Below are positions 42,220-53,836 of a DNA stretch of 64,000 nt, in pieces. The notes beneath the pieces are model-generated. The model had not been told where the DNA came from, made no database searches, and worked only from the letters and a program-made list of their open reading frames with translations. The first letter of the stretch is position 1. Every line of letters starts with the position of its first letter. Source of the stretch: Glycine soja (taxonomy: Eukaryota; Streptophyta; Magnoliopsida; Fabales; Fabaceae). The stretch lies in assembly GCF_004193775.1 (NCBI RefSeq), contig NC_041019.1, forward strand, positions 31,995,280 to 32,059,279, read 5' to 3'. A program made the position numbers and the translations under genes.

Positions 42220-44084
42220 GTTGGTTCCTAAGTTGTGGTTCTTTCTTGTTGGAGGTTTGAAAACAAAAGGTAGAAGAAACTATGGTTGAAACTAGCCAAA
42301 ATAAACACTAAAAGAGGTGTGAAAGATAAGGTAAAAACTAATTGGTAAAATGCAAGCTATCTAGGAGATTTGACAATGGAAGGTAAAAGAAATAAGCTAT
42401 GAAAGTAAGCAAGAAATGTAAACTAGGTGAATCCTAAGAGTGTTTGGATGACCACATTCAAGGTTCCCAACAAAGCACTCACTATCCTAAGCAAAAATTG
42501 CCTAAAATTATTACACACAAATGGAAGTTTGGTAACCTATTGGAGGCTCCCAACACACTTCCAATGAAAGGCCTTTTTGTTACAAAAACTTGAAAGCAAT
42601 GAAGGTAAGTAAATTGCAAATTACAAAATTACAAAACGGTCCTTAATTTTGGTGGTTGTTTTCTCTTTGGTGATTCACTCAATTTGGAGTCCTTCTTAGT
42701 CCAATAGCTCTTAAGGTGGTTGGCCCCTTGCTTCTGGACTCAAATTCTTCAAGGGATGGCACCAATCCTCCTTCCAATTCCCTATATGGCAACCCACAAA
42801 CAAGGAAACAAAGAGACAAGCAATAACCAAAGACAAAAAAAAATGAAATGAAAGCTAAACCAATGGAGTTTTAACAAGACAATTTTTCAAGGATTATTCA
42901 ACAATTAAAGCAATGAAAAGGACATAGAAGCAAGCTAGGACTCAAAGAGAAACTTAGAATGGCTCTAGAGTAGAGTAAAAAAAACTGAAAAAAAAAGACT
43001 CAACAAAACTCTAGCTTTGGCACTTGTCTTCACACTAATTTTGAATTGAAATTTCCAATTATAGAATAAATTTTGAGCCAAAACAACAAGCACCCTTCCC
43101 TTTCACCCTTTTTTTTCTGGATACTGATTTTCCTGCCAAATTGTGCGATTTTTCGTATTTTTTCCTTTTATCAAAATCACTTGTTTCTTTTTTTATAACT
43201 TTTTTCCAGATGTCTAGAAAATTCATTAAAAATTTCAGCTCAAAATTCGAAGTAACCAATTCTCAGTAATTTTTACAAGTTTGTATGTCCAAGCTGCCAG
43301 CACCAGCGATTTGTTTCTTTAAGCATGGTATATTGATTGCCTTGGGCTTACTTTCAACCTTCCTATGTATGTTGAACTCACTAGGATTGTTTACCACAGT
43401 TTTAGGAGTTCAATATTCACTTAGGATCAACATTTCAGCCAGCAATTCAATCACCAAAACTCAAATTCACAACAGACACAATCATAAAGAAACCTAAAAG
43501 TTCAAGAAAAGGTTCACAATCAAAGACTCTCTAACAATTTTGCATGAACATGTTAAGGACTAATTAACATGAAAGATTTGACTCAAATCAAATAATAGGC
43601 TAAAAGAATTTCATACACTCATGAACAAATGAGTTAGACAAAGAAACAAGAAAATAAAATTCAGCACAACATAAGAAATCTTATGTGACAAGTTTCATGA
43701 CTAGACATGACTTCTATGACAAAACTACAATAGGTGAACAAGTCACTCTAGATTTTTGAGGTTTTCTTCTACTTTAATATTTTTGTAAGAATTTTATGGT
43801 TTAGGTTTCAGCCACAAAAAATAACAAGACAAAACTCAAAGGAACCTAAACTCAACACAATTCATGGTTCAAGAACAAGAACAAGAAATTTGAACCATAG
43901 AAAATCAAATCTAGCTTCTATAGAAAGTTTAATCGGTGGAAACTCTAAAGAATCATGTTAACAACATTTAGAACAAGACATGTGAGGAGATACATGGAGA
44001 AAAATGAAGAAAAAACAATGGAAGAGAAGGTAAAGAAAAAAAAAATTAATGGAGGTTTAAGGAGCACCTACTTGAAGCTCTTGT
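42220..44084 (-). other. Family-A leader, copy 2
   Basis: Untranslated region between PBS and ORF, about 1.9 kb. The part 42230-43090 matches copy 1; 43090-44084 is what copy 1 lost to the Athila insertion. No gene is seen on either strand. Confidence 0.6.
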
Positions 44085-44097
44085 GCTCTGATTACCA
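44085..44097 (-). promoter_or_regulatory. Family-A primer-binding site
   Basis: On the minus strand TGGTAATCAGAGC, two bases inside the 5' LTR. It equals the initiator tRNA-Met PBS TGGTATCAGAGC with one extra A, so pairing would need a bulge; it may be a decayed PBS. Confidence 0.65.
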
Positions 44098-44099
44098 CT

Positions 44100-45008
44100 T
44101 GATGGAAGCTTGCTTGGGGGGCTTCTATGGAGGCTGGATCTTTGAGCTTCAATGAGGTCCTTTAATGGTGATTTTCCACCATGGAGATGCAGCAGAAGAC
44201 AAAGGAGAAGAGGTGAGAGGAGGCACCATCCACTAGGGAATAAGCCATGGAAGAAGGAGCTTCACCACCAAGATGAGCCTTGGATAAGAAGCTTGGAAGG
44301 ATGCTTCAATGGAGGAAAAGAAAGAGGGAGAGAAAGAGAGATGGGGGGGAGCACGAAATTGAAGGAAAAAAAGAGGGAGAGAAGTGGAACTTTGAAGTAT
44401 GTCTCACAAGACTCTCATTCATCAAAGTTACCACAAGTGTTACACATGCTTCTATTTATAGACTAGGTAGCTTCCTTGAGAAGCTTTCTTGAGAAAACTT
44501 CCTTGAGAAGCTTCATTGAGAAAACTTCCTTGAAAAGCTAGAGCTTAGCTACACACACCCCTCTCATAACTAAGCTCACCTCCTTGAGAAGCTTTCTTAA
44601 GAAGATTCCTAAAGAAGGTAGAGCTTAGCTACACATACTTCTCTAATAGCTAAGCTCACCTCCTTGAGATGAGAAGCTAGAACTTAGCTACACACCCCCT
44701 ATAATAGCTAAGCTCACCCCCATGACAAAAAACATGAAAATACAAAAAAAAAGTCCTTACTACAAAGACTACTCAAAATGCCCCGAAATACAAGGCTAAA
44801 ACCCTATACTACTAGATGGCCAAAATACAAGGCCCAAACGAAGGAAAAACCTATTCTAATATTTACAAAGATAAGCGGGCTTATACTTGGCCCATGGGCT
44901 CGAAATCTACCCTAAGGCTCATGAGAACCCTAGGGCCTTCCCTTGGATCTCTAGCCCAATCTACTTGGAGTCTTCTACCCAATGCCCATGCGGGATAGGA
45001 TTGCATCA
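44100..45008 (-). repeat. Family-A copy 2, 5' LTR
   Basis: Partner of 39634-40544, with the same TATA box (plus 44453-44460) and the same GAGAAGCTT-rich tandem blocks (44473-44720). TSD AAAAG follows at 45009-45013. Confidence 0.9.
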
Positions 45009-45298
45009 AAAAGACATAAGAACGTAAAAAGGGAAAATAACAAAAATTGAAGTCATATTTGCACATTTGATTAAAGGCTGCCGTCTTTTGTGACGGACGT
45101 GTGGGGTGCTAATGCCTACCCCGTGCGTAAATACAACTCCCAAACCTTTCACTTAAAGTTCGTTGACCACGTCTTTTCCGGTTTTTCCGACGTTTTCCTC
45201 AAATAAATGTTGGTGGCGGCTCCGCGCGTATTCCTTTCTTGGAAGACGCACCCGCGAGTCACGTGTCGCCCTCCCTCTGAAGGGAAGATTGCGACAGT

Positions 45299-45317
45299 TG
45301 GCGACTCCGCTGGGGAC
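45299..45317 (+). promoter_or_regulatory. Ogre primer-binding site
   Basis: TGGCGACTCCGCTGGGGAC, two bases after the LTR end at 45296. Its TGG start and length fit a tRNA 3' end; from memory Ogre elements use a tRNA-Arg-type site of this form. Confidence 0.8.
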
Positions 45318-46180
45318 TATTTTTTAGAGAGTTAGGCCAATCAATCAGTGTGTTTTCTTTACTATGACTCCCCTTTTGTTCTTTATCTTTTTTCTTATGT
45401 TCTGGTGTATATAAACTCTCTTGTTGCTTTTAATGTGTTTTAAAATGTATACATGAGGTAAATGTTTATTCATTTGATGCACACAAACACCAACACTATT
45501 TGCACACACGGTGAGTTGAAAAAGGGCCCTATACCCGAGTTTGTGGGAACATAAGGAGTGGAGGTGAATTTGTGATCATGCTAGATCTCTGACTTGCTTG
45601 ATTACAGTGAACCCTCATCTAGAATTTTTCTCTTTGATAACATGTTGTTGCTAGTAATCCCTACTGCTGCAATATGTTCTTCGAAGGGGATGATACCTTT
45701 AGAGGCCATCAAGAGAGATATGACCACCTTGGGAATTATCACTAAAAAGCCTTTTTAGCTCCCTCCCATGTAGGTCCCTAAAATAGGGGCACGGAGCAAA
45801 CACGCTGCGTGCCACTTTTCACACTGCCATGCATGTAGTCCTAAGTGTCATGTACCCCTTTGCTTATATTTGTTTGTGAATATTATCATACTATGTACAT
45901 CCCCGTGTTGTGCCTTTCACATATGCATCATGAACGGGTTCCGTCTTGATCCCCTCTCTTTGGCAAACCAACGGAGGGTCTGCGTCACCTTCTTAAATAC
46001 ATACGTCGGGCACCGTGCTACCCCAAGACGCTGTATCTAAGAAAGAGACAATTTCCCGGGCTCCCGTATTCATAAATTGCATCTGTGTCATATGAATTTC
46101 TTCATGCATTCATCCATTCCACCCATGATAGATGTTGGAGTTTTGATTTGCACTAGATTTTTGTTTCACTTTAGTAAAAC
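45318..46180 (+). other. Ogre leader
   Basis: About 0.86 kb without a gene. Codon-poor, mixed composition. It precedes the first ATG of ORF1. Confidence 0.5.
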
Positions 46181-47978
46181 ATGGGAACAAATCAAACTGG
46201 AAAAAGGTTTTATCAAGTAAAGATTAAGGGCCTGGATATCACCAGCATTAAGGAGTTGGGGCGGTTGATGTCCAAATGCAAGCCTTCTACAAGGCGTACG
46301 GAAAGATTTTAGATTTGACCATAGCAGAGATATCCACAGAAGCTGTTGTATCACTCACCCAATACTATGACCAACCTTTGAGATGCTTCACGTTTGGAGA
46401 CTTCCAATTAGTACCGACTATCGAAGAATTGAGGAGATTCTAGGATGTTCTCTTGGGGGAAGGAAACCGTATCTTTTCTCCGAGTTTCTTCCCTCCTTGA
46501 GAAAGATTGCAATTGTGGTCAGGGACTCGGTGAGAGGATTGGATCGTGTAAAGCAAACTCGAAATGGCATAGTGGGCCTACCACATAAGTACTTAGAAGG
46601 CAAGGCAAGGGATATGGCAAATCAAGAGGAGTGGGTCCCGTTTATGGACGTATTATCATTGCTAATCTTTGGGGTTGTCCTCTTTCTAAACATGGATGGT
46701 TTGGTGGACCTAGCCGCAATTGATGCTTTCCTTGCATATCACCATATGCAAAGAGAGCCCGGTGGTAGCTATCTTGGCGAACTTATTTGATACATTTGAC
46801 CGAATGGTCAAAAAGAGTAGTGCACGGATCATCTGTTGCTTGCCCGCTCTTTGTGTATGGTTGGTTTCGCACCTGTTCCAACAAGACATAAGGCATCCAT
46901 GTTCGCTCCGAAGCCATCGCTCGCGTGTCGAAAAGTGAAGAGTAGATTGGGACCAACACTTGGCTGGGATAGGAGGCAGAACATTCAACTGGTTTCCACG
47001 ATGGAAGGAAGGAAATGAGGGAGTTCTCTTCTCGTGTGGGGGCTACCCAAACATCCCATTGATAGGAACAAGGTGTTGCATTAACTACAATCCCGCACTT
47101 GCTATAAGACAGTTAGGGTACCCCATGAGGGGAGCACCGGTGGAAGAAAGCCTGTCTCCTTTCCTTGTGAGAGATTTCGGAGCGCAAAGTTTCAAGGGTA
47201 TACAAAGAGTCCATAAGGCATGGGAAAGCCCGTTGAGGAAAGATAAAGAACTTAGGGGCATTCGTAATGGCATCATCGGTGGTTATCATGAATGGCTGAA
47301 AGTTCATACACGAGGGTTAGATTGGCTCTCCAAGTTAAAGATTATCAACGAAGAGAACTTCGAAGCTCCGGAAGAGGATGAAGAAGTCCGAGCTCTAAAA
47401 ACCAAACTAGGGAAAGCGAGACTTGCCAAAGAAAAATTCAAGTTGGTCGCTACAGACGTCCGGAAAGAGTGTGTCAAGTTACGAGAAGAAAATGCAGCTA
47501 CCGCAAGAGCCCTTGAAAAAGAAACCAAGATGGCTAAGACAAATTCTGTGGAGCTCTATGGGGCAGCAACAGTGAGCTCAAGCTTCGAAGGGAAGAGAGA
47601 GACCAATCACAAACACATAGCATGGTCTTGAAAGAAGAGTTAGCCGCTTGCTCAAGGTCCAAAAGGAACTTGTCTCAGCGGTTATGCGAGACAAAGACCA
47701 ACATGTTAGCCATCATCAGTAAGTACCAAGAAGAACTAAATCTTGCCACGGCCCACGAGCATAGAGTGGCGGACCAGTATGCCCAAGTGTACGTGGAAAA
47801 GGAGGCTAGAGGAAGGGTGATTGACTCACTACATCAAGAGGCAACAATGTGGATGGACCGATTTGCTCTTACCTTGAACGGGAGTCAAGAACTTCCCCGA
47901 TTGCTAGCCAAGGCCAAAGCGATGGCGGACACCTACTCCAACCCCGAGGAGATCCACAGACTTCTCAACTATTGTTAG
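46181..47978 (+). pseudogene. Ogre ORF1, frameshifted
   Basis: Begins MGTNQTGKRFYQVKIKG at 46181. The reading then changes frame several times: YGKILDLTIAEISTEAVVSL and LRCFTFGDFQLVPTIEELRR before 46445, SARIICCLPALCVWLVSHLF near 46826-46885, NPALAIRQLGYPMRGAP near 47090-47140, and a C-terminal coiled coil (47340-47978) ending NPEEIHRLLNYC. The pattern matches the plant transposase-like domain of Ogre ORF1, a protein of unknown role upstream of gag. At least four frame breaks mean no full product. Confidence 0.7.
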
Positions 47979-48248
47979 CATATGATAGATTTAATGGCCC
48001 ATATAATTAGAAACCGCTAGGAAGCTTCTATTGTCACTTAGATCTTGACTAGTTATAACTTTCAGAATAAAATGAGTTTATCCCATATTTTTACTCCAAA
48101 GTCAGTGTGAATCAAATGACTCCCGCATTTTATCTCTAGCATGCATTCATTTTTTTTACCTACTCCTCAAGTTTGGTTTTTTAGGAAAAACACCATAACT
48201 AAACGTGCCCCAAGGCATCCCTATCGCACTAGATCCAAATCTAGAACG

Positions 48249-49697
48249 ATGGGTGATCAAGAGGAGACACAGGAACAGATGAAAGCCGACATGTCGGCTT
48301 TGAAAGAACAAATGGCTTCCATGATGGAGGCCATGTTAGGAGTAAGACAACTCATGGAGAAAAACATGGCCACTGCTGCCGCTGTTAGTTCGGCTGCCGA
48401 AGCAGACCAAACTCTCCTAGCTATCGCGCACCATCCTCCCCCAAACGCGGTAGGATGAGAAAGGAGCAGACTTGGGCACACCAGTAACCCTCATTTGGGA
48501 TACAACCGGGTGACTTACCCTTATGGATTACCACCTAATTACACGCCGCTAGTCGTGCATGATGACGCGGGTCATGTCTCTTCCCCCATCCTTGAAGGGG
48601 AGCCTCCTCGACAGCTCGACGAGGTCCATGAAGATCATCAAGAGTATGCCCAAGGGGATGTTGATTTCTACCCCCCGATCCCCGCCGAGGGGCCGGCACC
48701 CAACACATTGCCTCAGCACAATCTCACAACACAGCCAATATTCTTGTCCACAGAAGGACCACCCCCGACGGCGGAAGAAAGAAGGAAACTCGATCTCCTC
48801 GAGGAGAGATTGAGAGCTGTTGAAGGCTTTGGTGACTATCCGTTTGCAGACATGACGGATCTTTGCTTGGTATCGGATGTCGTCATCCCCCCAAAATTCA
48901 AGGTACCTGATTTTGACAAGTATAAAGGGACCACTTGTCCTAAGAACCATCTCAAGATGTATTGTCGCAAGATGGGGGCGCACTCTAGGGATGAAAAGTT
49001 GTTAATGCACTTTTTCCAAGATAGCTTCGTTGGAGCCGCGGTTATTTGGTACACTAATCTGGAAGCTTCCTGCATCCGTACTTGGAAGGACCTGATTACT
49101 GCCTTCCTGAGGCAATATCAGTATAATTCCGATATGGCTCCCGATCACACACAGCTACAGAATATGGTTAAGAAGGAAAGGGAGACCTTTAAAGAGTACG
49201 CACAGCGGTGGAGAGACCTGGCAGCACAAGTGGCCCCTCCCATGGTTGAAAGGGAGATGATTACCATGATGGTAGACACCTTGCCAGTGTTTTACTATGA
49301 GAAGTTGGTAGGCTACATGCCTTCCAGCTTCGCGGACTTGGTATTCGCCAGGGAAAGAGTCGAAGTAGGGTTGAAAAGAGGGAAGTTCGATTACGTCTCC
49401 TCCACAAGTGCCAATGCTAGGAGAATTAGAGCAACTGGGGCAAAAAAGAAGGAAGGAGATACCCATGCCGTCACTTCGGCGCCGCATGGGTCAAGCCCCC
49501 ACAAACCTCTCATGGTACACACCAGTACGCGCAACATCATTCGAGCTTCTCAGCTCGCGCCGGGAACTCCTCCAATTCAGCACCCGTATAGCCTAGAGCA
49601 CCCACTCCCATCCAGAGGGAGGCCCCCCAAGCTCCGGCTCCAACCACAACTCGCCCGGCCGGCAATGCCCACTATGGGACCGGTTCCAACACGATGA
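48249..49697 (+). pseudogene. Ogre gag
   Basis: Starts MGDQEETQEQMKADMSALKE (48249). A TGA at 48456-48458 interrupts, after which the same frame continues. The capsid-like core shows IPPKFKVPDFDKYKGTTCPK, LLMHFFQDSFVGAAVIWYTN, TWKDLITAFLRQYQYNSDMA and ETFKEYAQRWRDLAAQV. Near 49480 a base loss moves the true frame, so the last residues before the stop at 49697 are out of frame. The following segment overlaps by four bases only because of this shift. Confidence 0.8.
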
Positions 49698-50722
49698 GAA
49701 ACTTTCCCCCGAGGCTAATTCCAGAATTCACCCCGATCCCAATGACGTACGAAGACCTCTTGCCGTTCCTCATCGCCAACCAAATGGTCATAATAAATCC
49801 CGGGAAGATCTACCAACATCCTTTCCCAAAGTGGTATGATCTTGACGCAACTTGCACGTACCATGGGAAAACCCCGGGCCACTCCACCGAAAAATGCCTG
49901 GCCCTTAAATACAAGGTCCAACATTTGATAGACGCCGGATGGCTGACGTTTCAAGAGGATCGTCCTAATATGAAAACAAACCCGCTCGCCAATCATGGAG
50001 GGGGAGCAGTTAATGCCATTGAGTCGGATAAACTGTGCTGGTCTAAGCCTTTAAAGGATGTGACAACCCTCAGGAGGTTTATCTATGAGGCCCTACAAAA
50101 GGGGGGCATAATTCCCCACGGTGGGCATGAAGAGGATTCTTGTTTGTTGCATCCTAGCGAGCTACATAACATGGAAACATGTTTAGCAGTGGAGGAATTG
50201 TTGCAACAGATGATAGATCAAGGCCGACTGGAAGTTGGTGATGAAGGGAGGGAAGAGCAGCATATATGTTTGCAGTCCACGGATGGGAGAAGTTTTGGAA
50301 GGCCTAAACCTTTGGTGATATATTTCACCAAGGATGCAGCTTCACAAAAGCCCCGATACCCCTCGATAGCTAAAATTGTTCCTTTCCCATACCAAAACAG
50401 CCACGTAGTCCCATGGAGGTATGCACCTCCGAGTGAAAGGAAAGAAGAGGCCACCGACATCAGCTCGTTATCAGCCAAGGTAACCAATATGACGGGGCTG
50501 AGCGGCGTGACCCGTAGTGGTCGCGTGTTTGCACCCCCCGACCGGCCGACACAACCCGCAAATGTTAAAGGGAAGGCAAAGATGGTGGAGGAACAAAATG
50601 ACAAAACGACCCCCACTCCGAATGAGGATATTCCAGTGAAAGGTCTTCCGGAGAAAAGGGAAGGCTGTGGCAAGAAGGAAGTGTCGCTAGAGGAAGCAAG
50701 TGAGTTTCTTCGCATTATTTAG
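49694..50722 (+). pseudogene. Ogre gag C-terminus to protease linker
   Basis: A 342-codon frame: RNFPPRLIPEFTPIPMTYED, then a Cys/His cluster CTYHGKTPGHSTEKC (a variant zinc knuckle), IYEALQKGGIIPHGG, VTRSGRVFAPP and SLEEASEFLRII. The ATG at 49694 is not the real start, since the frame is open further back to about 49490 with one TAG. It ends with a TAG, beyond which the frame continues with protease-proximal sequence. Confidence 0.75.
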
Positions 50723-50984
50723 CAGAGCGAGTTCAAGGTCATTGAGAAGCTCAACAAAACCCCGACCAGGGTCTCTTTTTTGGAATTACTCATGAGCTCT
50801 ATGCCTCATCAGGCTTTGCTAGTAAAGGTCTTGAACGAAGCTCATGTGGCCCAAGATATCTCTGTAGAAGGCTTTGGAGGGCTCGTCAATAATATAACCG
50901 CCAACAACTATCTCTCCTTCGCCGAAGAAGAAATCCCTGCCGAGGGGAGATGGCATAACAGGGCATTGGAGAAGTATTGGTCTC
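50723..50984 (+). pseudogene. Protease N-terminal edge, deleted beyond
   Basis: Contains LLMSSMPHQALLVKVLNEAH, VAQDISVEGFGGLVNNITA and IPAEGRWHNRAL. In this lineage this stretch leads into the protease active site and then RT. Here it stops at about 50970-50985 and RNase H sequence follows at once, so the protease core and the whole RT have been deleted. Confidence 0.7.
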
Positions 50985-51340
50985 TCTAGACAATCAATGT
51001 ATACCTTTCACAGCCAGGCTGGGGTTTGACTGCACCAACAATATGGCTGAGTATGAAGCGTGTGCCCTAGCCGTCCAGGCAGCAATTGACTCTAATGTCA
51101 AACTGCTCAAAGTGTACGGGACTCAGCACTGGTAATTCACCAGCTGAGAGGGGAATGGGAAACTAGAGACCCCAAGCTGATACCCTACAAAGCCTATATC
51201 AAGGAGTTGGCTGATTCCTTTGATAAGATCTCCTTCCATCACGTTTCCCGGGAGGAAAATCAAATGGCGGATGCGCTTGCTACTTTGGCATCCATGTTCC
51301 AGCTAACACCGCACGGGGACCTACCATACATCAAGTTCTG
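50985..51340 (+). pseudogene. Ogre RNase H, partial
   Basis: Shows LDNQCIPFTARLGFDCTNNM, AEYEACALAVQAAID, LRGEWETRDPKLIPYKAY, then ISFHHVSREENQMADALATL. These are the later motifs of the RNase H domain; the first catalytic Asp lies in the deleted part. A frame change occurs near 51125. Confidence 0.75.
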
Positions 51341-52310
51341 GTGTTGTGGCAGACCCGCGCATTGTTGTCAGGTGGAAGAGGAACGGGACGATAAGCATTG
51401 GTATTTTGATATCAAGCGATTCATTGAAAGAAAAGAATACCCACCGGGGGCTTCCGACAATGATAAAAGGACATTTAGGAGATTGGCGGCGGGTTTCTTC
51501 ATGAGCGGGAGCATACTATATAAGAGAAACCATGACATGACCCTCCTGCGATGCGTGGATGCCAAAGAAGCGAACCACATGATCGAGGAAGTCCACGAGG
51601 GTTCATTTGGAACGTAGGCCAATGGGCATGCTATGGCCAGGAAGATCCAGAGAGCAGGTTATTACTGGCTTACTATAGAAAGTGATTGCTGCACCCATAT
51701 AAGGAAATGCCATAAATGTCAAGCGTTCGCGGACAATGTCAATGCTCCGCCACATCCCCTGAATGTCATGTCCACCCTTGGCCTTTTTCCATGTGGGGGA
51801 TAGACGTCATAGGGGCCATCGAACCCAAGGCTTCGAACGGTCATCGCTTCATTCTCATGGCAATAGATTATTTCACCAAATAGGTCGAAGCGGCTTCCTA
51901 CACCAATGTCACGAGGAGTGTAGTGGTCAGATTCATAAAGAGGGAGCTGATTTGTCAGTACGGACTCCCTAGGAAGATCATTACTGACAATGGCACCAAT
52001 CTGAATAACAAGATGATGCAGGAGATGTGCGCGGATTTCAAAGTCCAGCATCACAATTCCACGCCCTACCGGCCAAAGATGAACGAAGCTGTGGAAACAG
52101 CCAATAAGAATATTAAGAAAATTATTCAGAAGATGACAATGTCGTACAAAGATTAGCATGAGATGTTGCCTTTTGCCTTGCATGGATACTGAACTTCTGT
52201 ACTATCTTCTACTGGGGCAACACCGTACTCCTTAGTTTATGGAATGGAAGCGGTACTCCCGTTTGAGGTAGAGGTCCCCTCCCAGAGGCCTAGGTTGTAT
52301 TCTGGAGTAA
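51341..52310 (+). pseudogene. Ogre integrase, broken
   Basis: Zinc-binding region HEGSFGT...HAMARKI then CHKCQAF (stop between the first two), core Asp in WGIDVIGAIEP, Asp in IITDNGTNLNNK and Glu in PKMNEAVETANKNIKK. Stops and shifts occur near 51616, 51770-51800, 51881 and 52156. Further homology (PYSLVYGMEAVLPFEVEVPS) continues to about 52290. All three catalytic residues can be seen, but no continuous frame exists. Confidence 0.8.
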
Positions 52311-53038
52311 TGGGGGCATGCCACATTGCCCCCATTCCCTTGATTTTCATGCCTAAACATGCGCCCACCAAGTGTTCGGTGAAATGCCTCAATGGCATTT
52401 GCGCATGATTTTGTGAAACTTAGCTTGTGGAACGAATTATGCACATATGGCTGCCATTGTGAGTGTGTGGGAAGTTTTGTAAAAGCTAGTCTAAAGTGCC
52501 AAAAGCATGACTTACGCCTAGGAATCTAAGTTTTTGGTTTTGAATGTAAAAGATGCATGAATATTAGAACATGTTTGAGAGGTTTTTGACTAGAATTTGA
52601 ATTTGCTGCCTCATAAGGAATACCTTACACCTAGGTAGCATGGAAAATACCTTTCAATAGTATGTATATATGTTGAATATATAGCATGAAATTGCCTTGC
52701 AAAGTGTGTGAATATATAACAAAAAATGCCTTTCAAAATGTGTATATTTGTGAGTAGCGTAGCCTTTCAAAAGAAATGTGCATGTATGTGGGATGTAGCA
52801 TGGAAATGCTTGTCAAAAACATACATGGATATGTGTCATAAAATGTCTTTCACCAAAAAATTTTGTGTGTGTAAATGCATGTATATAGATATGTGTCATA
52901 AAATAGCACATGCCCCAATGTGATTGTTATGTAAAGTGCATGTTGACACTCGCACCATATAAGTGTTGTTTGGCTCTTGTTCGTAATGATTGGTATTTCC
53001 TTGTAAACTAACTTTCCAAATGTTTGTCCTCGCAGGAA
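52311..53038 (+). other. Spacer between integrase and the extra ORF
   Basis: No gene seen. Contains recurring ATGTGTCATAAAATG-like phrases (52815-52910) and ends with TTTGTCCTCGCAG (53023-53035), a good splice-acceptor sequence directly before the next ORF. Confidence 0.5.
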
Positions 53039-53836
53039 ATGGCTCCGAAAAAGCTTTCCGCGAAGAGATCTAGGAGGGACACTGCGGCTGAAGGGACCAA
53101 TGCCGCCCTCGAGTTTGATAGCCACCATTTCAGGAGTGCCGAGCACCAGCACCGCTTCGAGGCCATCAAAGGATGGTCGTTCCACAGAGAGAGACGCGTC
53201 CAGCTCAGGGACGATGAGTACACATATTTTCAGGAGGAGATAGCTCGCCAACATTGGACGTTGCTGGTAACTCCCATGGCCAAGTTTGACCCTGATATAG
53301 TCCTAGAGTTTCATGCTAATGCTTGGCCCACAGAAGGGGGAGTGCGAGACATGCGGTCATGGGTGAGGGGTCAGTGGATTCCCTTTGACGCTGATGCCCT
53401 CAGCCAGTTCCTGGGTGACCCGCTAGTGTTGGAGGAAGGCCAGGAGTGCGAGTTTAGTCAGAGGAGGAACAAAGTCGACGGGTTCGACGAGGAGGCCATT
53501 GCCCAGCTATTATGCACACCGGGTCAGGATTTTTCCCGGACCGCTGTAGGGAGGCGGATGCGGATCAGGCGCACCAGCATGACCACCTTGACCCGGATGT
53601 GGATGACATTGCTGCTCAGCAATGTCTTGCCTAGTGATCATAACTCCAATCTCCCTCTTCCGAAGTGTCAGCTGGTGTATGCCATCCTGACACGGATGAG
53701 CGTCCATGTGGCTCAGTTGATTGCTGACGCCATCTATTTATTTGCAGGCATGCCACCCACCAGGCACCCTCTAGACTTGGATAAGTCTAACAGCGCCCGT
53801 GGGTTTTTGGCATTGATCACGGGCCTCTGCCAGTAA
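53039..53836 (+). CDS. Putative plant transposon protein downstream of integrase
   Basis: A 265-codon frame starting MAPKKLSAKRSRRD, Lys/Arg-rich at the N-terminus. Core features are EHQHRFEAIKGWSFHRERRV, WTLLVTPMAKFDPDIVLEFH, ANAWPTEGGVRDMRSWVRGQ and LPLPKCQLVYAILTRMSVHV. I recognise the plant Transposase_32-type (putative plant transposon protein) pattern, of unknown biochemical function. I chose the ATG at 53039, four bases after a CAG acceptor-like site. The stop at 53834 is followed in frame by related sequence (IRPPITRAFVEKYC and a Pro/Gln-rich tail), so the original protein was longer. GC content is higher than the surroundings. Confidence 0.65.
   Translation: MAPKKLSAKRSRRDTAAEGTNAALEFDSHHFRSAEHQHRFEAIKGWSFHRERRVQLRDDEYTYFQEEIARQHWTLLVTPMAKFDPDIVLEFHANAWPTEGGVRDMRSWVRGQWIPFDADALSQFLGDPLVLEEGQECEFSQRRNKVDGFDEEAIAQLLCTPGQDFSRTAVGRRMRIRRTSMTTLTRMWMTLLLSNVLPSDHNSNLPLPKCQLVYAILTRMSVHVAQLIADAIYLFAGMPPTRHPLDLDKSNSARGFLALITGLCQ

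Larger units (their letters stand above)
39634..45008 (-). mobile_element. Family-A non-autonomous gypsy element, complete copy 2, TSD AAAAG
   Basis: LTRs 39634-40544 (911 bp) and 44100-45008 (909 bp) run TGATGGAAGC...ATTGCATCA on the plus strand and differ at only about ten places by eye. AAAAG flanks both ends. On the minus strand: 5' LTR, PBS, leader of about 1.9 kb, an ORF pair equal to the single ORF of copy 1, polypurine tract and 3' LTR. It is inserted in the Ogre 5' LTR, and the empty site is preserved in the Ogre 3' LTR. It lacks an intact RT, RNase H and integrase, so it must rely on another element. Confidence 0.93.
38188..45296 (+). repeat. Ogre 5' LTR, split by a family-A insertion
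   Basis: LTR sequence occupies 38188-39633 and 45014-45296; the intervening 39634-45008 is a separate element flanked by AAAAG (39629-39633 and 45009-45013). The intact LTR at 57113-58844 shows the empty site GGCATAAAAAGACATAAG near 58550-58567. It contains a hairpin AGCTCGCCTGGGCGAGCT (38574-38591) that is partly duplicated in the other LTR. Confidence 0.9.
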
